Shown one piece after another: positions 11,253-21,774 of a DNA stretch of 64,000 nt (the stretch's first letter is position 1; the number at the start of each line of letters is the position of its first letter). Under the pieces are notes generated by a model. The model was not told the DNA's origin. It saw only the letters and a program-made list of their open reading frames with translations, and did no database searches. Origin of the DNA: Dactylonectria macrodidyma (taxonomy: Eukaryota; Ascomycota; Sordariomycetes; Hypocreales; Nectriaceae); the NCBI GenBank assembly GCA_020744425.1, contig JAGMUV010000029.1:806001-870000 (forward strand). Reading direction: 5' to 3'. The position numbers were made by a program, and so were the translations under genes.

Positions 11253-11850
11253 GATCCCTCGCCTTGAGCCCCCGGAAGTTGCGGATACAGCCGCTTCGGC
11301 CCCAGACCCCAATTCACTCTTTTCCCTTTTTTCCTTTGTCTCTTTTATTCATCGGCGTTGTCAGAAGGCTCGGCTCGCGAGGCCGGGCCTGCGACGCGCT
11401 GCGCTGCACAGCAGCTTCGAATGCGGTTTCCCCCTGGTTCCCCTAAAAATCGGATGATATTACAGTCGTCAGGCTGCACCCTGAAAATCCGCTGACGGAT
11501 ATCGGGTTTGAAATAACAGGTCAAATAGGGCCGCTTAATTGTTAGATGGAAGAGGAAGAAAGATCGCAATCTCAGCTTGTGGAGGGATGTAATTAGACTT
11601 ACACGTGACATCGGATTGCGGGTCCGAGCCCCGGCCCCGGGTCAGTCTTAGCTACGCTGTCAGCTCCGACGGAAGCTAGCTACCCTGTACCTTGGTTCCT
11701 TTAGCTGTAGACTCCAGCCTAGCACGTCGTCTTGCCCATAAGGGATTCTGTGGACATCTAGATGTCCTCACGACGGTAATTAATCAACAACAACAACAAC
11801 AACCCAAGCTTGGCACCGATTCGTCGTTTTATGGCTAATTCACTCCGTAG
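11253..11850. other. LINE 3' flank, no gene; short (CAA)6 run
   Basis: GC-rich up to about 11450, probably LINE 3' UTR, then ordinary sequence with a (CAA)6 tract at 11785-11802. The similarity to a sugar transporter begins right after. No gene seen. Confidence 0.45.
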
Positions 11851-12162
11851 CTTAATAATTTTGCTATCGCCTTCTTCGTCCCTGCTATGTTCGATGCCTG
11901 GGAGTGGGGAATGTATATCTTTTTTGCTATCTTCCTAGCTGGTAGTATTGTCTGGGTCTGGTTCTGCCTTCTAGAGACTAAAGGGGCCAGTCTTGAAGAA
12001 ATGGACCGTATCTTTAAGAGTTATATAGGAGAAGCGGACGCCATTATGCTTGAAGAGGCGCGGAGGGACGTTAGACTTATGACTGCACTGGAAGAAAGCG
12101 TTATCCGAGCAGAGAAGTCAGGCTATGAGGGAGGATCGTTAAGCGAATATAACACGGTTTGA
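11851..12162 (+). pseudogene. C-terminal relic of an MFS sugar transporter
   Basis: The frame NNFAIAFFVPAMFDAWEWG continues into a hydrophobic last helix (IFFAIFLAGSIVWVWF) and the family tail LLETKGASLEEMDRIF. These are the final two helices and the ETKG..LEE signature of fungal sugar porters. Everything upstream is missing: a TAG at 11848 closes the frame and no earlier helices are readable. It is not the same subfamily as the intact transporter at 3212-4831, which ends PETRRRTYEELDE. It is adjacent to the LINE 3' flank, so the rest of the gene may have been lost at that junction. Confidence 0.75.
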
Positions 12163-12380
12163 ACAGGCGGGTAGAATGTGATGCCCTTATATAGGGTGGC
12201 GTACGTACGAAGAGCAGCTTGTTTTAGTAATATCAGCAAAATATCATATCAATTACTATATACATATTGCCTCCTGTTATATATTACGATATGTTGCCTC
12301 CTCACCCTCCGTTCAAGATCCTCACTAACTAATTATATTAGCAGTGTTATAGCTTGGCTTAGTTATCAGAAAGATACAAT
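12163..12380. other. AT-rich spacer, no gene
   Basis: Spacer between two gene relics, rich in TATA-like words and stops. Nothing recognised. Confidence 0.4.
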
Positions 12381-13088
12381 TTGACCGTGACAGAAGCCCA
12401 CGGCCTGTTCCTTAAGGCTGGCAAGACAGCCGATGTTTTCGTCTACAACGGAGCCTACGTCCATTGGATTGCCCGCTACGAACAGATGATGCGCAACAAC
12501 GTCCTGTCCACTGTTAACGCGATGAAGCTCTGTAGCGAGTTCTCCTTTATGTCGTTGACTTCCACTCGAGACACTAACCACTACGTCAATCTGTTATACG
12601 AGTAGACCGCGACTAGATGCGGGGTCTTGCTTGAGGCTGGCGACTCTTCGAACACAGACTACTTTCTCATCTAGTTATACAAGTGTTGCGTCCAGCTAGG
12701 GGCAAGGCCACGCATCATCAACTCGATGAATGCCGTCCCCGTGGACCACGTATCCCATTTAGTCATAGCCGTAGCGTTTAACTCCCTGCCTGGGGTCAAC
12801 GTCGTCCACATCACGGCGCACCCGCAGCTGCGTATAAACGAGTTCCTCTCGACACTAAGCTACTACAGCTACCACATCCCCGAAGTCGACTATGAGGAGT
12901 GGGAGACGCAGCTGGATGAGTTCGTCTCGGCTGGGTCCGTCGAGAAGGACCAGGAGCAGAGCGCTGGAGAAGGCATCACCCGCGAGGATATCGGACGCTA
13001 TCTGCGTTTCCTCGTCGAGATCAAGTTCATGCCGTGGCCCACCGGCCGAGGACGTGAGCTGCCGCCCATTGCGGCCGATGTTGCCTAG
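12381..13088 (+). pseudogene. Relic of an aminoadipate-reductase-like thioester reductase domain
   Basis: One reading frame with two TAG stops (12603, 12673) carries the C-terminal reductase domain typical of Lys2 and related NRPS-like carboxylate reductases. Signs are VFVYNGAYVHWIARYE (Lys2-type NGA-VHW), TSTRDTNHYVNL, SNTDYFLI, VPVDHVSHLV, HITAHPQLR, and the end ITREDIGRYLRFLV followed by LPPI. The block between HYVNL and SNTDYF is far too short: the segment holding the catalytic Tyr-x3-Lys of the SDR fold is missing, so there is an internal deletion. Adenylation and carrier domains are absent upstream. A functional copy would reduce a carrier-bound acyl group to an aldehyde. Whether the parent was LYS2 itself or a secondary-metabolite reductase cannot be decided here. 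Confidence 0.7.
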
Positions 13089-13501
13089 GCTTAGGCACAG
13101 TGGGGAGTGGGAGGTCGTGGTGGTGCGGCTTAAGTGTGATTGTAACATCTAGATCAAGGAATCATAAAGACGGTGTTTCAACGTGCTAGATTATTAAAAG
13201 GCTGGTTAGAGGCGCGTATACAGGAAATGTACTTGTTTTTATCTGAATTGATCTACGAAGACTAAGAGAGAGTAGATACATCTACCGACCGAGCTAGTCT
13301 CGCCATGGATTAACATCATGTGTATTTCATGGGCAAAGCTCAGAACAGTGATCACATCTCAACTTGAATACCTCGTATTGCATGAGCTGAAAGGAATACT
13401 GAGGAAGTCCTGGAGATGCATGGCTCCTATCTGATATCGCCAGGCAAAGAACGTTTACCGTGAACGACTACGGGCCGTGCCATAACAGCTATCCATGAAG
13501 C
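13089..13501. other. Spacer, no gene
   Basis: No open frame with recognisable content between the reductase relic and the SDR gene stop; likely the 3' UTR of the SDR on its right side. Confidence 0.4.
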
Positions 13502-14497
13502 TCAAGATGCTCCAACAAGTTTGAGCGAATCCTCCCAAAGTCGACCCTCACTCTCAGGATCATACGCATGCTTGGCGTATCCAGGGCCAAATGGGGAATC
13601 GCCGTCCTTCAAAGGCTCTGACTCTGCGCAATCGGCCAAATATTTCCCACCGTTTCCCTCCCACTGTTTACCGATAGCCGCCCAGACAGTTGTCGCAGCG
13701 CCCTGTTCAGGGCTCTTCATGTTCTTCCGCACGTCGTCGCTCTCCGCGAAAGCCGCAAATTCAGCTTCTGGAACGTGCTTCGAAAGACCAGTCTTGATGC
13801 CACCAGGATGCGCGCTGGTAGCATGAAGGCCCTGGGATCCGTATCGCCGCTCTATTTCGTTTGCCATATAGATGTTGGCGGTTTTGGACTGTCCGTAAGC
13901 AACCCATGGATGATATCCCCCATTTTGGAAGTTGTAGTTGTCCGAGGCATTGATGCCGCCCATTGAGTGAGCAGAAGAGGAAAGCACCACAACTCGAGAG
14001 TGGAATTCTGGCGTCACGGCTGCCAAGAGCGCTGGTTTCAGCAGCTCGAAGAACAGAAAATGAGACAGGTGATTGGTTCCGAACTGCAACTCGTGGCCAT
14101 CCCTGGTGAACTCAAGAGTCTGGACCGCCATGATTCCAGCATTATTTACCAAGATGTTGATCTTGTCAGTCTTAGATAAGATCTGAGAGGCTGCCGCACG
14201 AACGCTTTCCAGGGAATCTTGGTCCATCTCGACGAGCTCCATGCGACTGGGCTCAAAAATGTCCACCAAGGCCGTCTTCGCTTTAGCAAGGTCTCTGGCG
14301 GTCAAGAAAAGCTTTGCTCCTGTGGCCGAGAGAGCACGAACCGTTTCGATTCCGATTCCAGACGAGGTGCCAGTGATGACGATGACTTTGCCTCCCAGTG
14401 CGTTCTCGGCGGCTTCATCTTGGATGATCTGCAAGGCGGTAGGTCTGGCATCCCCAGGACCTTGAGGATTGACGTGGGCTGCTGCGTAACGAGACAT
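13502..14497 (-). CDS. Short-chain dehydrogenase/reductase, copy 1
   Basis: A 331-residue NAD(P)-dependent SDR of the retinol-dehydrogenase/WW-oxidoreductase-like type. It has TGTSSGIG at residues 42-49 (cofactor loop), NNAGIMA, and the catalytic SSSAHS..YGQSK near residue 210. The frame is open 33 codons further upstream to 14596, but a TATAAAG box at 14578-14572 lies inside that extension. The paralogue at 18413 also starts at the equivalent MSRYAAAH, so I place the start at 14497. It is divergently arranged with the bZIP gene (428 bp between starts), so the two could share a promoter. The N-terminus MSRYAAAHVNPQGPGDARP is nearly identical to copy 2. Substrate unknown. Confidence 0.88.
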   Translation of the reverse strand: MSRYAAAHVNPQGPGDARPTALQIIQDEAAENALGGKVIVITGTSSGIGIETVRALSATGAKLFLTARDLAKAKTALVDIFEPSRMELVEMDQDSLESVRAAASQILSKTDKINILVNNAGIMAVQTLEFTRDGHELQFGTNHLSHFLFFELLKPALLAAVTPEFHSRVVVLSSSAHSMGGINASDNYNFQNGGYHPWVAYGQSKTANIYMANEIERRYGSQGLHATSAHPGGIKTGLSKHVPEAEFAAFAESDDVRKNMKSPEQGAATTVWAAIGKQWEGNGGKYLADCAESEPLKDGDSPFGPGYAKHAYDPESEGRLWEDSLKLVGAS

Positions 14498-14571
14498 GCT
14501 TCGTGATAATGCTGGATGAGAGTTGAGGTTAGAAGATGATGAAGATAATGGGGAACCTGAGCCTCCCGAGT

Positions 14572-14578
14572 CTTTATA
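14572..14578 (-). promoter_or_regulatory. TATA box of SDR copy 1
   Basis: TATAAAG on the minus strand about 75 bp upstream of the chosen start. Its position excludes the upstream in-frame ATG and so decides the start of the gene. Confidence 0.55.
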
Positions 14579-14924
14579 CTGGGCTGGGAGAGCCATCGTG
14601 GCCTCTATTCGACCGCAAAGACTGTTTTATCTCCGTCCACGACTCTGTGACCAACGCCAACCTCGGTGTTAGTGAATCTCTAAACTCCGCTCATTGTTCC
14701 CTATCCTCGGGGAGTTGAGCTCTCCGGCGGAAACTCTCGAAGCATCACGGCTGACCCATTTTGCCTTTTTGGTCGTAGCGTCGGAGTTGACATGGCTCTT
14801 AGCCTTTTGTTAGCTGGATGACTGTTTTTTCCTCTTCGGGTTTAGCCCTTCAGGCGATGATCAGTAGTTCTTTAGACCGGGTGACAGAATTTCCCTCTTT
14901 CGTATTCTGGATGTGCCGGCTTTG

Positions 14925-15981
14925 ATGCATACTTCTGGCTTCACCGTAAAAACTGTGTCCGACTGGAAGATGCTCAGTCCCAGTCAACAGCTCGCGGCAG
15001 AGGAGCGAAAAGAGCGGAAACGGTTACAGAACCGATTGAATCAAAGAGCCCGCAGTAAGTTGGAACATCCCTGTGAACTGTCCACCTAGCTGACCCGCAC
15101 CAGGGCAACGCGTCAACAAGGACAAAGAAAATGGCAGTACCAAGCCGTTTCGGGTTGAACGTTGGCGACTAGGGGAAGATGTTGGTCCTTGGATTCAAGC
15201 TCAAACCTCGGCGCACATCGTCCACGGTTCAGAACACGCTGCCAGCGACGGACAGGCTCTTCGTCACGCAGAACACCCGACATTACAATCTCTAACCAAG
15301 GTCTCCGGCATAACATGTACGGCACTTCCTGCCCTCCAACCTGGATCAACTCATGCTGCCGAGCTTCTGCTACCTATTGATCACAATCTGATCCATCTAA
15401 TAAACTATAACGTATGCCGAGGGTTCATAGAGAACAAGACAATACTGAGGCTCATGGCAAGTTTCATCAACGCCATCCAAACCCCCCCGCTACCTCCTGA
15501 TATCGCCGCAGGATGTGGTAATGTAGTGGTACGAACTACGTACCGGACAATACCAGCCAGTCTTCTACCAACACAGCTCCAGATGAACTGTCCACACCCT
15601 AGCTGGATGGATATGCTCCCTTTTCCAAAAATCAGAGATAATCTCATTCGACGACAATACACGTTCGACCATAAAAGCTTCCTTGAAGATCTTGTTGGGG
15701 ACGTGATCTATCTGTGGTCGTCGTGTGACCAAGATCAGGAAGACCTGATGTCGACACCGAGCCCACGGATGAACCGGCGGAGCCAACCCACACAGAATGG
15801 TCATGGCCTCATTCTGTGGGGAGAGCCTTACCTGAAAGAGAGTTGGGAGGCTACTCCGCGTTTTTTGGCAAAGTGGTCATGGGTTGTCGAGGGATGTTGT
15901 GACCTTGTCGACGTCTCTAACAGGTGGCGGACTACCAGGGGTGAGGATCTTCTGCAAACAAGTGGAAGTGAACAAACATAG
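14925..15981 (+). CDS. bZIP transcription factor with DUF3425 domain, two exons
   Basis: Exon 1 is 14925-15054 and exon 2 15104-15981, with intron GTAAGT..CACCAG. The phases match exactly and give 335 residues. The splice restores the basic region RKRLQNRLNQRARRQR, the N-x7-R-like DNA-contact motif of fungal bZIPs. The leucine zipper is short or degenerate, as is common in this family. The C-terminal part (LLPIDHNLIHL, NVCRGFIENK, then PHPSWMDMLPFPKIRDNLI) matches the DUF3425 domain that accompanies such bZIPs. It is nuclear and likely regulates nearby genes: it lies back to back with the SDR on its left and 0.6 kb from the NmrA-like gene. No single-exon model gives this protein. Confidence 0.85.
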
Positions 15982-16537
15982 CCCTCATGCATATTGGAGT
16001 TTAAAAGACTGGTTGGGGGGAGGCGTACAAGAAAGGTACAGTCTCAGGCCAAAAAGTCTCCATACAATTTCACTTTTGCACTTACGACTTGACCTCTTTA
16101 TACTAAAATCATTGGAATCAGTTTATGTATCAATATCTTGATCTTAGTCATAGGGTGTGAGATTGACCCTAAAATCCCTCACAGAAAAAGAAGGGGCCGG
16201 AGGCATCCACAATCATCATCTTTGGGCTCCACCCTGTATTGAACGCTATCACCCTGATCGAATTGACCGTATCGGACCCAACAATTACTTAAGCGCAGTT
16301 CACTGTACATAGCTGCATGGTTTGCTTTTTTGGCGTGGTCTGCCCCTGCCCCCGCCCTGTCCCATATTCAGAGAGGGGCAAATTGAGGGACCAGTTTAGG
16401 GGAGCCTCCCATTACAGATCACTAATATCAAGTTTCTGGAGGACACGGGATGAATGTGCCGACATACATAGGGGTGGTAATCTTATTTAACTAGTCGTGT
16501 TCTCAGTTGAGGTTTTTCGGCCTGAGCTGCGTTTCCC
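15982..16537. other. Intergenic, contains a dispersed repeat copy
   Basis: Between the convergent bZIP and NmrA-like genes. The middle portion is a degenerate copy of the repeat family described at 45.6-46.7 kb; no independent gene seen. Confidence 0.5.
16110..16310 (+). repeat. Dispersed repeat family, copy A
   Basis: Shares with the minus strand of 45590-45790 the run ATCAATA, then TGATCTTAGTCATAGG, then GTGTGAG..TTGACCC, and shares GGGGCCGGAGGCATCC with 46550-46690 on the minus strand. One frame reads IIIFGLHPVLNAITLIE, similar to the frame of copy D, so the repeat may derive from a protein-coding sequence. Borders are approximate. Confidence 0.6.
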
Positions 16538-17554
16538 TCAAACATCCTTCCCCTCCACGATAGCTTTTGTAACCACCTTGAGATCCTCCTTTGGAAGTCC
16601 AAGCAGTTCGTTGCTTACCCCAACGTTCTTAGGGAAATCGTTCCCATTTCCTGGCCCATAGGTACTACCCATCAAAACACCCATGAACCCAGACATATCG
16701 CCCTGGCCCAACGCTTGAAAGCCATGGGTAATGGCGTCGGTGATGCTAATCTTGTTCACTGACCACTTCTTCCCAGTTACCTCCTCCAAGGTCGCTAAGA
16801 TTTGGTTCTGGGTGGGCGTAAAAGAGGCGACGAACAAGCATTTATTTGCTGTCTCTGCAGGCTTCGAGAGGATGCCTGCTATGGCTCGGCCGACAGAGCT
16901 TAGGGTGGTCACACTACTCGGCTGATCTCCATCACCGTAAATCGTGGCAGTGAAAGTTTCAATGTTGAAACCAAGAAAGCCGTTTTTGATTGCCTAGTGC
17001 GATGAGCATTGACACAACGAACGGGTTGATATCTGAGCACATACCCAGTCATAAAATGGGCCATTTGATACTGTCGTAAAGGAAAAGTCGGGGCTGGCAT
17101 CGGCCTTTGCTTTGGCGTATTCGCGTACTGCTACACGCTCTGCGAACATTGGGAGAATGGATACATTGACCTTGTTTTCCATGTTTCCGCTGAATTCGCT
17201 TGGAATGAATCTCTTAACGCCGGCCTCAGCTGCTGCATCAATGAGTTTCTTGCGATCATCTAGAGAGCTTTGGGCAAGCAGATCAACGACTGCATCTTGT
17301 CCCTTGAAAGATTCGACTAGAGAGGATTGAGTGAAGTCGCTTGTAAGTCTCTTGATGTCCGGAGGAAAGGTAGACTTGGAGTCTGGGCGACTGAGAACGG
17401 AGACCTTGAAAGTTCCCTCTGCAAGAAGAGCTTTGATGATCGAAGGCCCTAGAGTGCCTGCTCCCTAATGTCAGATGTTAGTCTTAGCTGTCTAGTTAAG
17501 ATAGATTCATCTAGATACCCCAAGTAACAGCACGTTTCTGAGGGCCGTTGCCAT
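16538..17554 (-). CDS. NmrA-like / isoflavone-reductase-like NAD(P)-binding protein
   Basis: Three exons on the minus strand: 17554-17519, 17464-17045 and 16993-16538, introns GTATCT..TTAG and GTATGT..CTAG, all in phase, 303 residues. Joining exons 1 and 2 creates the Rossmann motif LLLGGAGTLGPS (G-x2-G-x2-G type). Further on come SVLSRP (cofactor-selecting Arg), AVVDLLAQSS, RFIPSEFSGN and NGPFYDW, the standard landmarks of the NmrA/PCBER family. These proteins either reduce small aromatic compounds or act as redox sensors; the sequence does not tell which. A TATATAAG box lies about 95 bp upstream. The gene faces away from SDR copy 2, with an 858-bp divergent region between them. Confidence 0.87.
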
Positions 17555-18412
17555 GTTATTTGAGTAAAAGTTGAAATCGTCGTGATGTGATATAGGGTTC
17601 AGGTGAGGAATTGATGCCCTACATGCTAGATGAGGGTGAGAGTCCCTTATATATAACTTTCACTCTCGTATATGCGGATCAGATGTAGTTCGGGATCGGA
17701 TCCTTCATACTTGCCGAGCAAACTCTCCGTAGCGAGGGCTTTAGTGCCTACCAGCGTTTAAAACAGGCGATGCGCGCCTCTACTAGCCTCCTCCTGGACT
17801 GGGTTGGCGTGGGAGCCCGCCGAAGAATTGTTACTAAGCTCGCGCGCGCTAATCTCTGCCCCCCGTACTCAGACCAGGGTTGGTACTCCATGCGGGCCTA
17901 AACTCAAATTTAGCTTCATTTGTCCCCGTGGCAATAGGACTCATCAATACACTAGTTAGCGAATACGCAGATACCACCCTAGACATCCAAGCTAGCCTAT
18001 TAAAGTCTTAGAAACGTCTGCTTAAGCTTTGAGGCTCAAGTAGAATACCAACTGCCTATGAGAGAGGAGACTCAACACGTCATGCCTTATCGAGTTCGGA
18101 ATTTGCGCTATGATTCGGCATGACGAAGCCTGCGATGGACGCTGGGATTCGTCTGCTCGGTGTTCATGCTTTTCACTTACCCCCAGTCTCCTCCTTCTTC
18201 GAATTACGAGTCCATAAATATCCGTCAAGTCAGTCCCACGCTGTCCCGACGCATCGGAAGGCCCTTGCGTCACATATATAGGAAGCGTTCTCTTAGTCCC
18301 TCCCTTCACCAACTCACTGCTCTCCAAGCCATCAGATCTCTACCAGCTTACGCCTATCCGCTGGACACCAAGCCTAAAATCTCGCTCCTCGATAACGCAG
18401 CGCACCTACAGA
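17555..18412. other. Divergent promoter region with an unassigned open stretch
   Basis: Region between the NmrA-like gene and SDR copy 2. It holds a TATATAAG (minus, about 17650) and a TATATAGG (plus, about 18275), one for each gene. From 17698 to 17901 a plus-strand frame without ATG is open (QTLRSEGFSAYQRL, then ARRRIVTKLARAN) and looks like decayed coding sequence, but I cannot assign it. Confidence 0.4.
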
Positions 18413-19447
18413 ATGTCTCGATACGCCGCTGCCCACGCCAACCCCCAGGGTCCCGGAGATGCGCGACCGACGGCTCTTGAAATTGTCGAAGACGAAGGCC
18501 TCGTTGGTAAACTATCGAACAAGGTGGCTTTAGTGACGGGTGCCAACTCTGGTATCGGCCTAGAAACGGCACGGGCGCTCCACGCTACTGGTGCTACAGT
18601 CTTCCTTGCCGCCCGAGACTCGACTAAGGGGCAGCAAGCTCTTGACAGCATCTTAAACGGACCTGGACCAAAGTCTGAAGCGCCTATCTACACTCTTAAG
18701 CTACGCCTGGACTCACTCGAGTCTGTACGAGCTGCAGCCAAATCTTTCCTTTCTCAGAGCGCAAAGCCAAAGCTTCATCTCCTCATCCTCAACGCCGGCG
18801 TCATGGCGACTCCGGAAGGGAGAACTGAGGATAATTTCGAGACCCAGCTCGGCACAAACCACCTAGGTCATTTCCTCCTCTTCCAGCTCCTAAAGCCTAC
18901 CCTCTTATCATCGACGTCGCCTGAGTCTTCGTTCCAAGCTCGAGTTGTCCTGCTCGCCTCTATGGGTCACCGCGCTGGCCCGGTTCGGTTTCACGACTTG
19001 AACTTTGAGACGGAGGCATATGACCCGATGCTCGCATATGGGCAGTCCAAGACAGCTAATATCTATACCGCCAACGAGATCGAAAGGCGGTACGGGTCCC
19101 AAGGGCTACATAGCCTGTCTGTGCATCCGGGGATAATTTTGACCGACTTGGGGCGGCATTTCACCAATGATCAGATGGCAGCCTTGGACTGGGGTGAGAG
19201 CGTCCAGAAAGGGATGAAGAGTATACCCCAGGGAGCTGCGACAACAATTTATGCTGCATTAAGTAAGGACTGGGAGGGTCGAGGTGGGAGGTATCTTAGC
19301 AATTGCGCTGAGGAGCTGCCGATTGAGCCAGACACTGACTATGCGTCGGGTGAAGACGGTTATGCTTCGTGGGCTTACGATGGAGAGAAGTCTGCTAGGC
19401 TATGGGATTTATCCTACAAGTTAGTCGGCCTTGAAGACAGTACTTGA
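18413..19447 (+). CDS. Short-chain dehydrogenase/reductase, copy 2
   Basis: A 344-residue single-exon SDR, paralogue of 13502-14497 in the opposite orientation. It starts MSRYAAAHANPQGPGDARP, has TGANSGIG as the cofactor loop, LNAGVMA, and the catalytic YGQSK in DPMLAYGQSKTANIYTANE. The last third is shared too (YGSQGLH, QGAAT). Similarity is strongest at the extreme N-terminus and around the active site, and the two have clearly diverged elsewhere, so the duplication is not recent. Substrate unknown; a role in secondary metabolism or detoxification is possible given the neighbouring NmrA-like and bZIP genes (inference). Confidence 0.88.
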   Translation: MSRYAAAHANPQGPGDARPTALEIVEDEGLVGKLSNKVALVTGANSGIGLETARALHATGATVFLAARDSTKGQQALDSILNGPGPKSEAPIYTLKLRLDSLESVRAAAKSFLSQSAKPKLHLLILNAGVMATPEGRTEDNFETQLGTNHLGHFLLFQLLKPTLLSSTSPESSFQARVVLLASMGHRAGPVRFHDLNFETEAYDPMLAYGQSKTANIYTANEIERRYGSQGLHSLSVHPGIILTDLGRHFTNDQMAALDWGESVQKGMKSIPQGAATTIYAALSKDWEGRGGRYLSNCAEELPIEPDTDYASGEDGYASWAYDGEKSARLWDLSYKLVGLEDST

Positions 19448-19760
19448 TTATAATGCATACATATCATAGAATAAATGCCAGATGTACAGTAGACTACCTC
19501 CGTCTGATCATCTGGGTAGCTGATGTGTAAGGAACGTCCCCACCAAACCGAGTTATTGACCCACCAGCCCGAGCTTATCCCACCCTGGCTACCCTCATCC
19601 CCTTTTCCTGCTGAACGCTTCTGACGCTCCCAGTTTGATCCCCTCATTTCTTCCGGCACCGCCGTTCGCCGGACATTGTCAGCTTGATGGGATACCTATC
19701 ATACAACAGGCTAAGGAACCTGAACTGATTTAAGGTTTTTCTGCCTTTTTAGACAGCAGA
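19448..19760. other. Spacer downstream of SDR copy 2
   Basis: No gene seen; probably the 3' UTR of the SDR followed by ordinary spacer. Confidence 0.4.
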
Positions 19761-19916
19761 GGCCTTGCAGGCTGACATCCCTGTATACGACGTACTCGCT
19801 TAGGGTTGCGGGTATGAGTGGATCTTGCCAACATAGGCGAGACAACTGCCGATTCATCCGGCTCGCCACGGAGTACGTTGTGAAGGCTGTATACAGGGAT
19901 GTCAGCCTGCAAGGCC
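19761..19916. mobile_element. Small inverted-repeat element (MITE-like), 156 bp
   Basis: Perfect 28-bp terminal inverted repeats: GGCCTTGCAGGCTGACATCC plus CTGTATAC at 19761-19788, mirrored at 19889-19916. The inner 100 bp has no coding content. Just inside the left repeat lies GACGTACTCGC; in reverse complement this gives GCGAGTACGTCGTATACAGG, which recurs at 24371-24390 and, with one change, at 55590-55609. No clear target duplication was found, so the superfamily is open. Confidence 0.7.
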
Positions 19917-21256
19917 CCTTAGCTTTCTTTTTGCCTTTTGTTCTATGCCATAATTGGAACGATCTGCTAGAGATCCACTTGGCGTGTACTTAAATCGGAC
20001 AGCCCCTTCTCATGCTTCGTGATCGTGATCGTGATTGAAAGTACACTGGACAGACCCTTCAAGGGGGAGCTGCATTTTCTCATTTGAATCGTGATTTGAG
20101 GAAAAATGCCTGGTTGACGCCACTAAAAATGTTCCGAAAAGGTAGTAAGTGCTAGGTTGTCGCTGTAACATTCAAAATGCCGCGAGAATCCTTCCCCTGC
20201 AGGGTCGAGATGTAGGCGACGGAGTAATTGCCGTTCATCTATAGGTCTTCTCCATACCTACGACTGGGCTAGTCCGAACGACGGCTTAGTGGGATTCACT
20301 TCAGTATGCGCACCTAATATTCAGAATCACAGGTTGCGGAAGTGACATTTGAAGAGACTTGCCTCATCCGTGGCGAATAGTGTTGCACGGCATTCTCCGA
20401 TATCAATCGAATAACCCGGGGAAAACTAGGACGCGTTGAGGCGGATGCCGCCATCCACGCCAGCATGGCATGATTTCTGCACTCCGTTCCCCGGGGCCGC
20501 AGTCAAGCGCACGCAACTTATCCCAATCATTTCATCATTCCCTAGCTTCGGTTAATGGGGTTTTTGTAAGCATTAGAGAAACCACAGAGAAACCCCACGT
20601 TCATGGCTTTGCGGTGCAACGGGTCATAGACTCGACGAGTTCGTTTCACAGAAACAGTATATGAGGATTAGTAGACCTCGGAGTTTGCGAATAACTGACG
20701 CCAATCAGATCTGGCCACCTGGGCCTTCCGGTTTGAATATGGATACCCCAGCACAACCAATATTGGAGGGATCAGAGTCCAAGACGGCTTGATCCGGTCC
20801 CGTCGGATCATGGGGGCCGTCATTGATCTTGGCAGGTTTTAGGTGGTCAAGATCTAATCCCACAACCGCAACTGAGACAATCAAAGAGAAGGATCCCTCA
20901 AACGCATAGATCTTCAAGTATCACTCGTTGGGGGCAAACGTTCAACACTCCGATCAGACGTTCTTCATGAAAATAATTGGATGACCAGGATGAAATTTGC
21001 GTTACGCGTATTGCCTATGATGCTGGTGACCGAGTCGAGTGATGTATTCATGGCTCTCAACCACATACAATCTAACGTCGCTTTCTCTAGGTCAACCAAG
21101 TTGTCCTGGCCTGCCCAGGGCGATGCTAGTCCTTTTGAAGTTACTCCTTAACTTCAGACCATTTCTTTTGTGGGCCTGGTTCTCTTGCCTCTGAGGGAAA
21201 TAGACAATGAGCACTGTCCACGAGATGTAAGTAATTTGTAGGACTACCTCGGTGAT
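19917..21256. other. Long stretch without a recognisable gene
   Basis: Contains only short open frames with no family features. A 70-codon minus-strand frame at 20705-20917 begins hydrophobic (MKIYAFEGSFSLIVSVAVVG) but I see no homologue. The right end (about 21040-21250) may hold the extreme C-terminal remnants of the MFS relic that follows. Confidence 0.35.
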
Positions 21257-21688
21257 TTATCCGTTCTTGGATCGTGGGGCTTGGACAGTCGGGAAAGTTA
21301 GAAGATTGACCCAGGCGCTGAAAGCGGCCGAAAATGCTAGCATCAAGCTAATTACGAAAGAGCTCTCTTCGGCGTCGCGTGCGTAGGCAAGATTGGTGAC
21401 GCTGTAGTTGATCGGAGATAGCGATGATGTGATTGAGTTGATAGCCACTGCGAACCATTTGTAGCTAAAACTTGTCTGGTCGTACAGAATCTAGGCAAAT
21501 TTGGAGATAAAGTGAATGCCGCAAGCTATAATGACGACGGGCAAGATGGCTTTCCGTCCACCCTCATCAACAGTCCACGCAAAGGTGAGGATGAAGATAA
21601 TGCCGAGGCTGGGAGAGATCGCCTGAGTGTCACTGTCAGCAAATTCAACCTCAATCAAGTGGCAGTACACGGCCAAGGGATATCTCAC
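21257..21688 (-). pseudogene. Relic of an MFS anion transporter (allantoate/nicotinate permease type)
   Basis: Two adjacent minus-strand frames separated by a stop carry pieces of late helices. The first has SLGIIFILTFAWTVDEGGRK and VVIIACGIHFISKFA. The second has SVTNLAYARDAEESSF, ISLMLAFSAAFSAWVNLL and TFPTVQAPR. The ordering DEGGRK loop, then ARDAEE, then a C-terminal LLTFPT..APR matches the TNA1/DAL5-like allantoate permease family. The N-terminal half and intact splice sites are not visible, so the gene is broken. Confidence 0.6.
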
Positions 21689-21774
21689 CGCAAAGTTATT
21701 GACTTCAACGGTCGAGTACTGACCTTATAGAACGAACTCATCGAGTTTTTACCCTATTACACCATAAAGCCATA

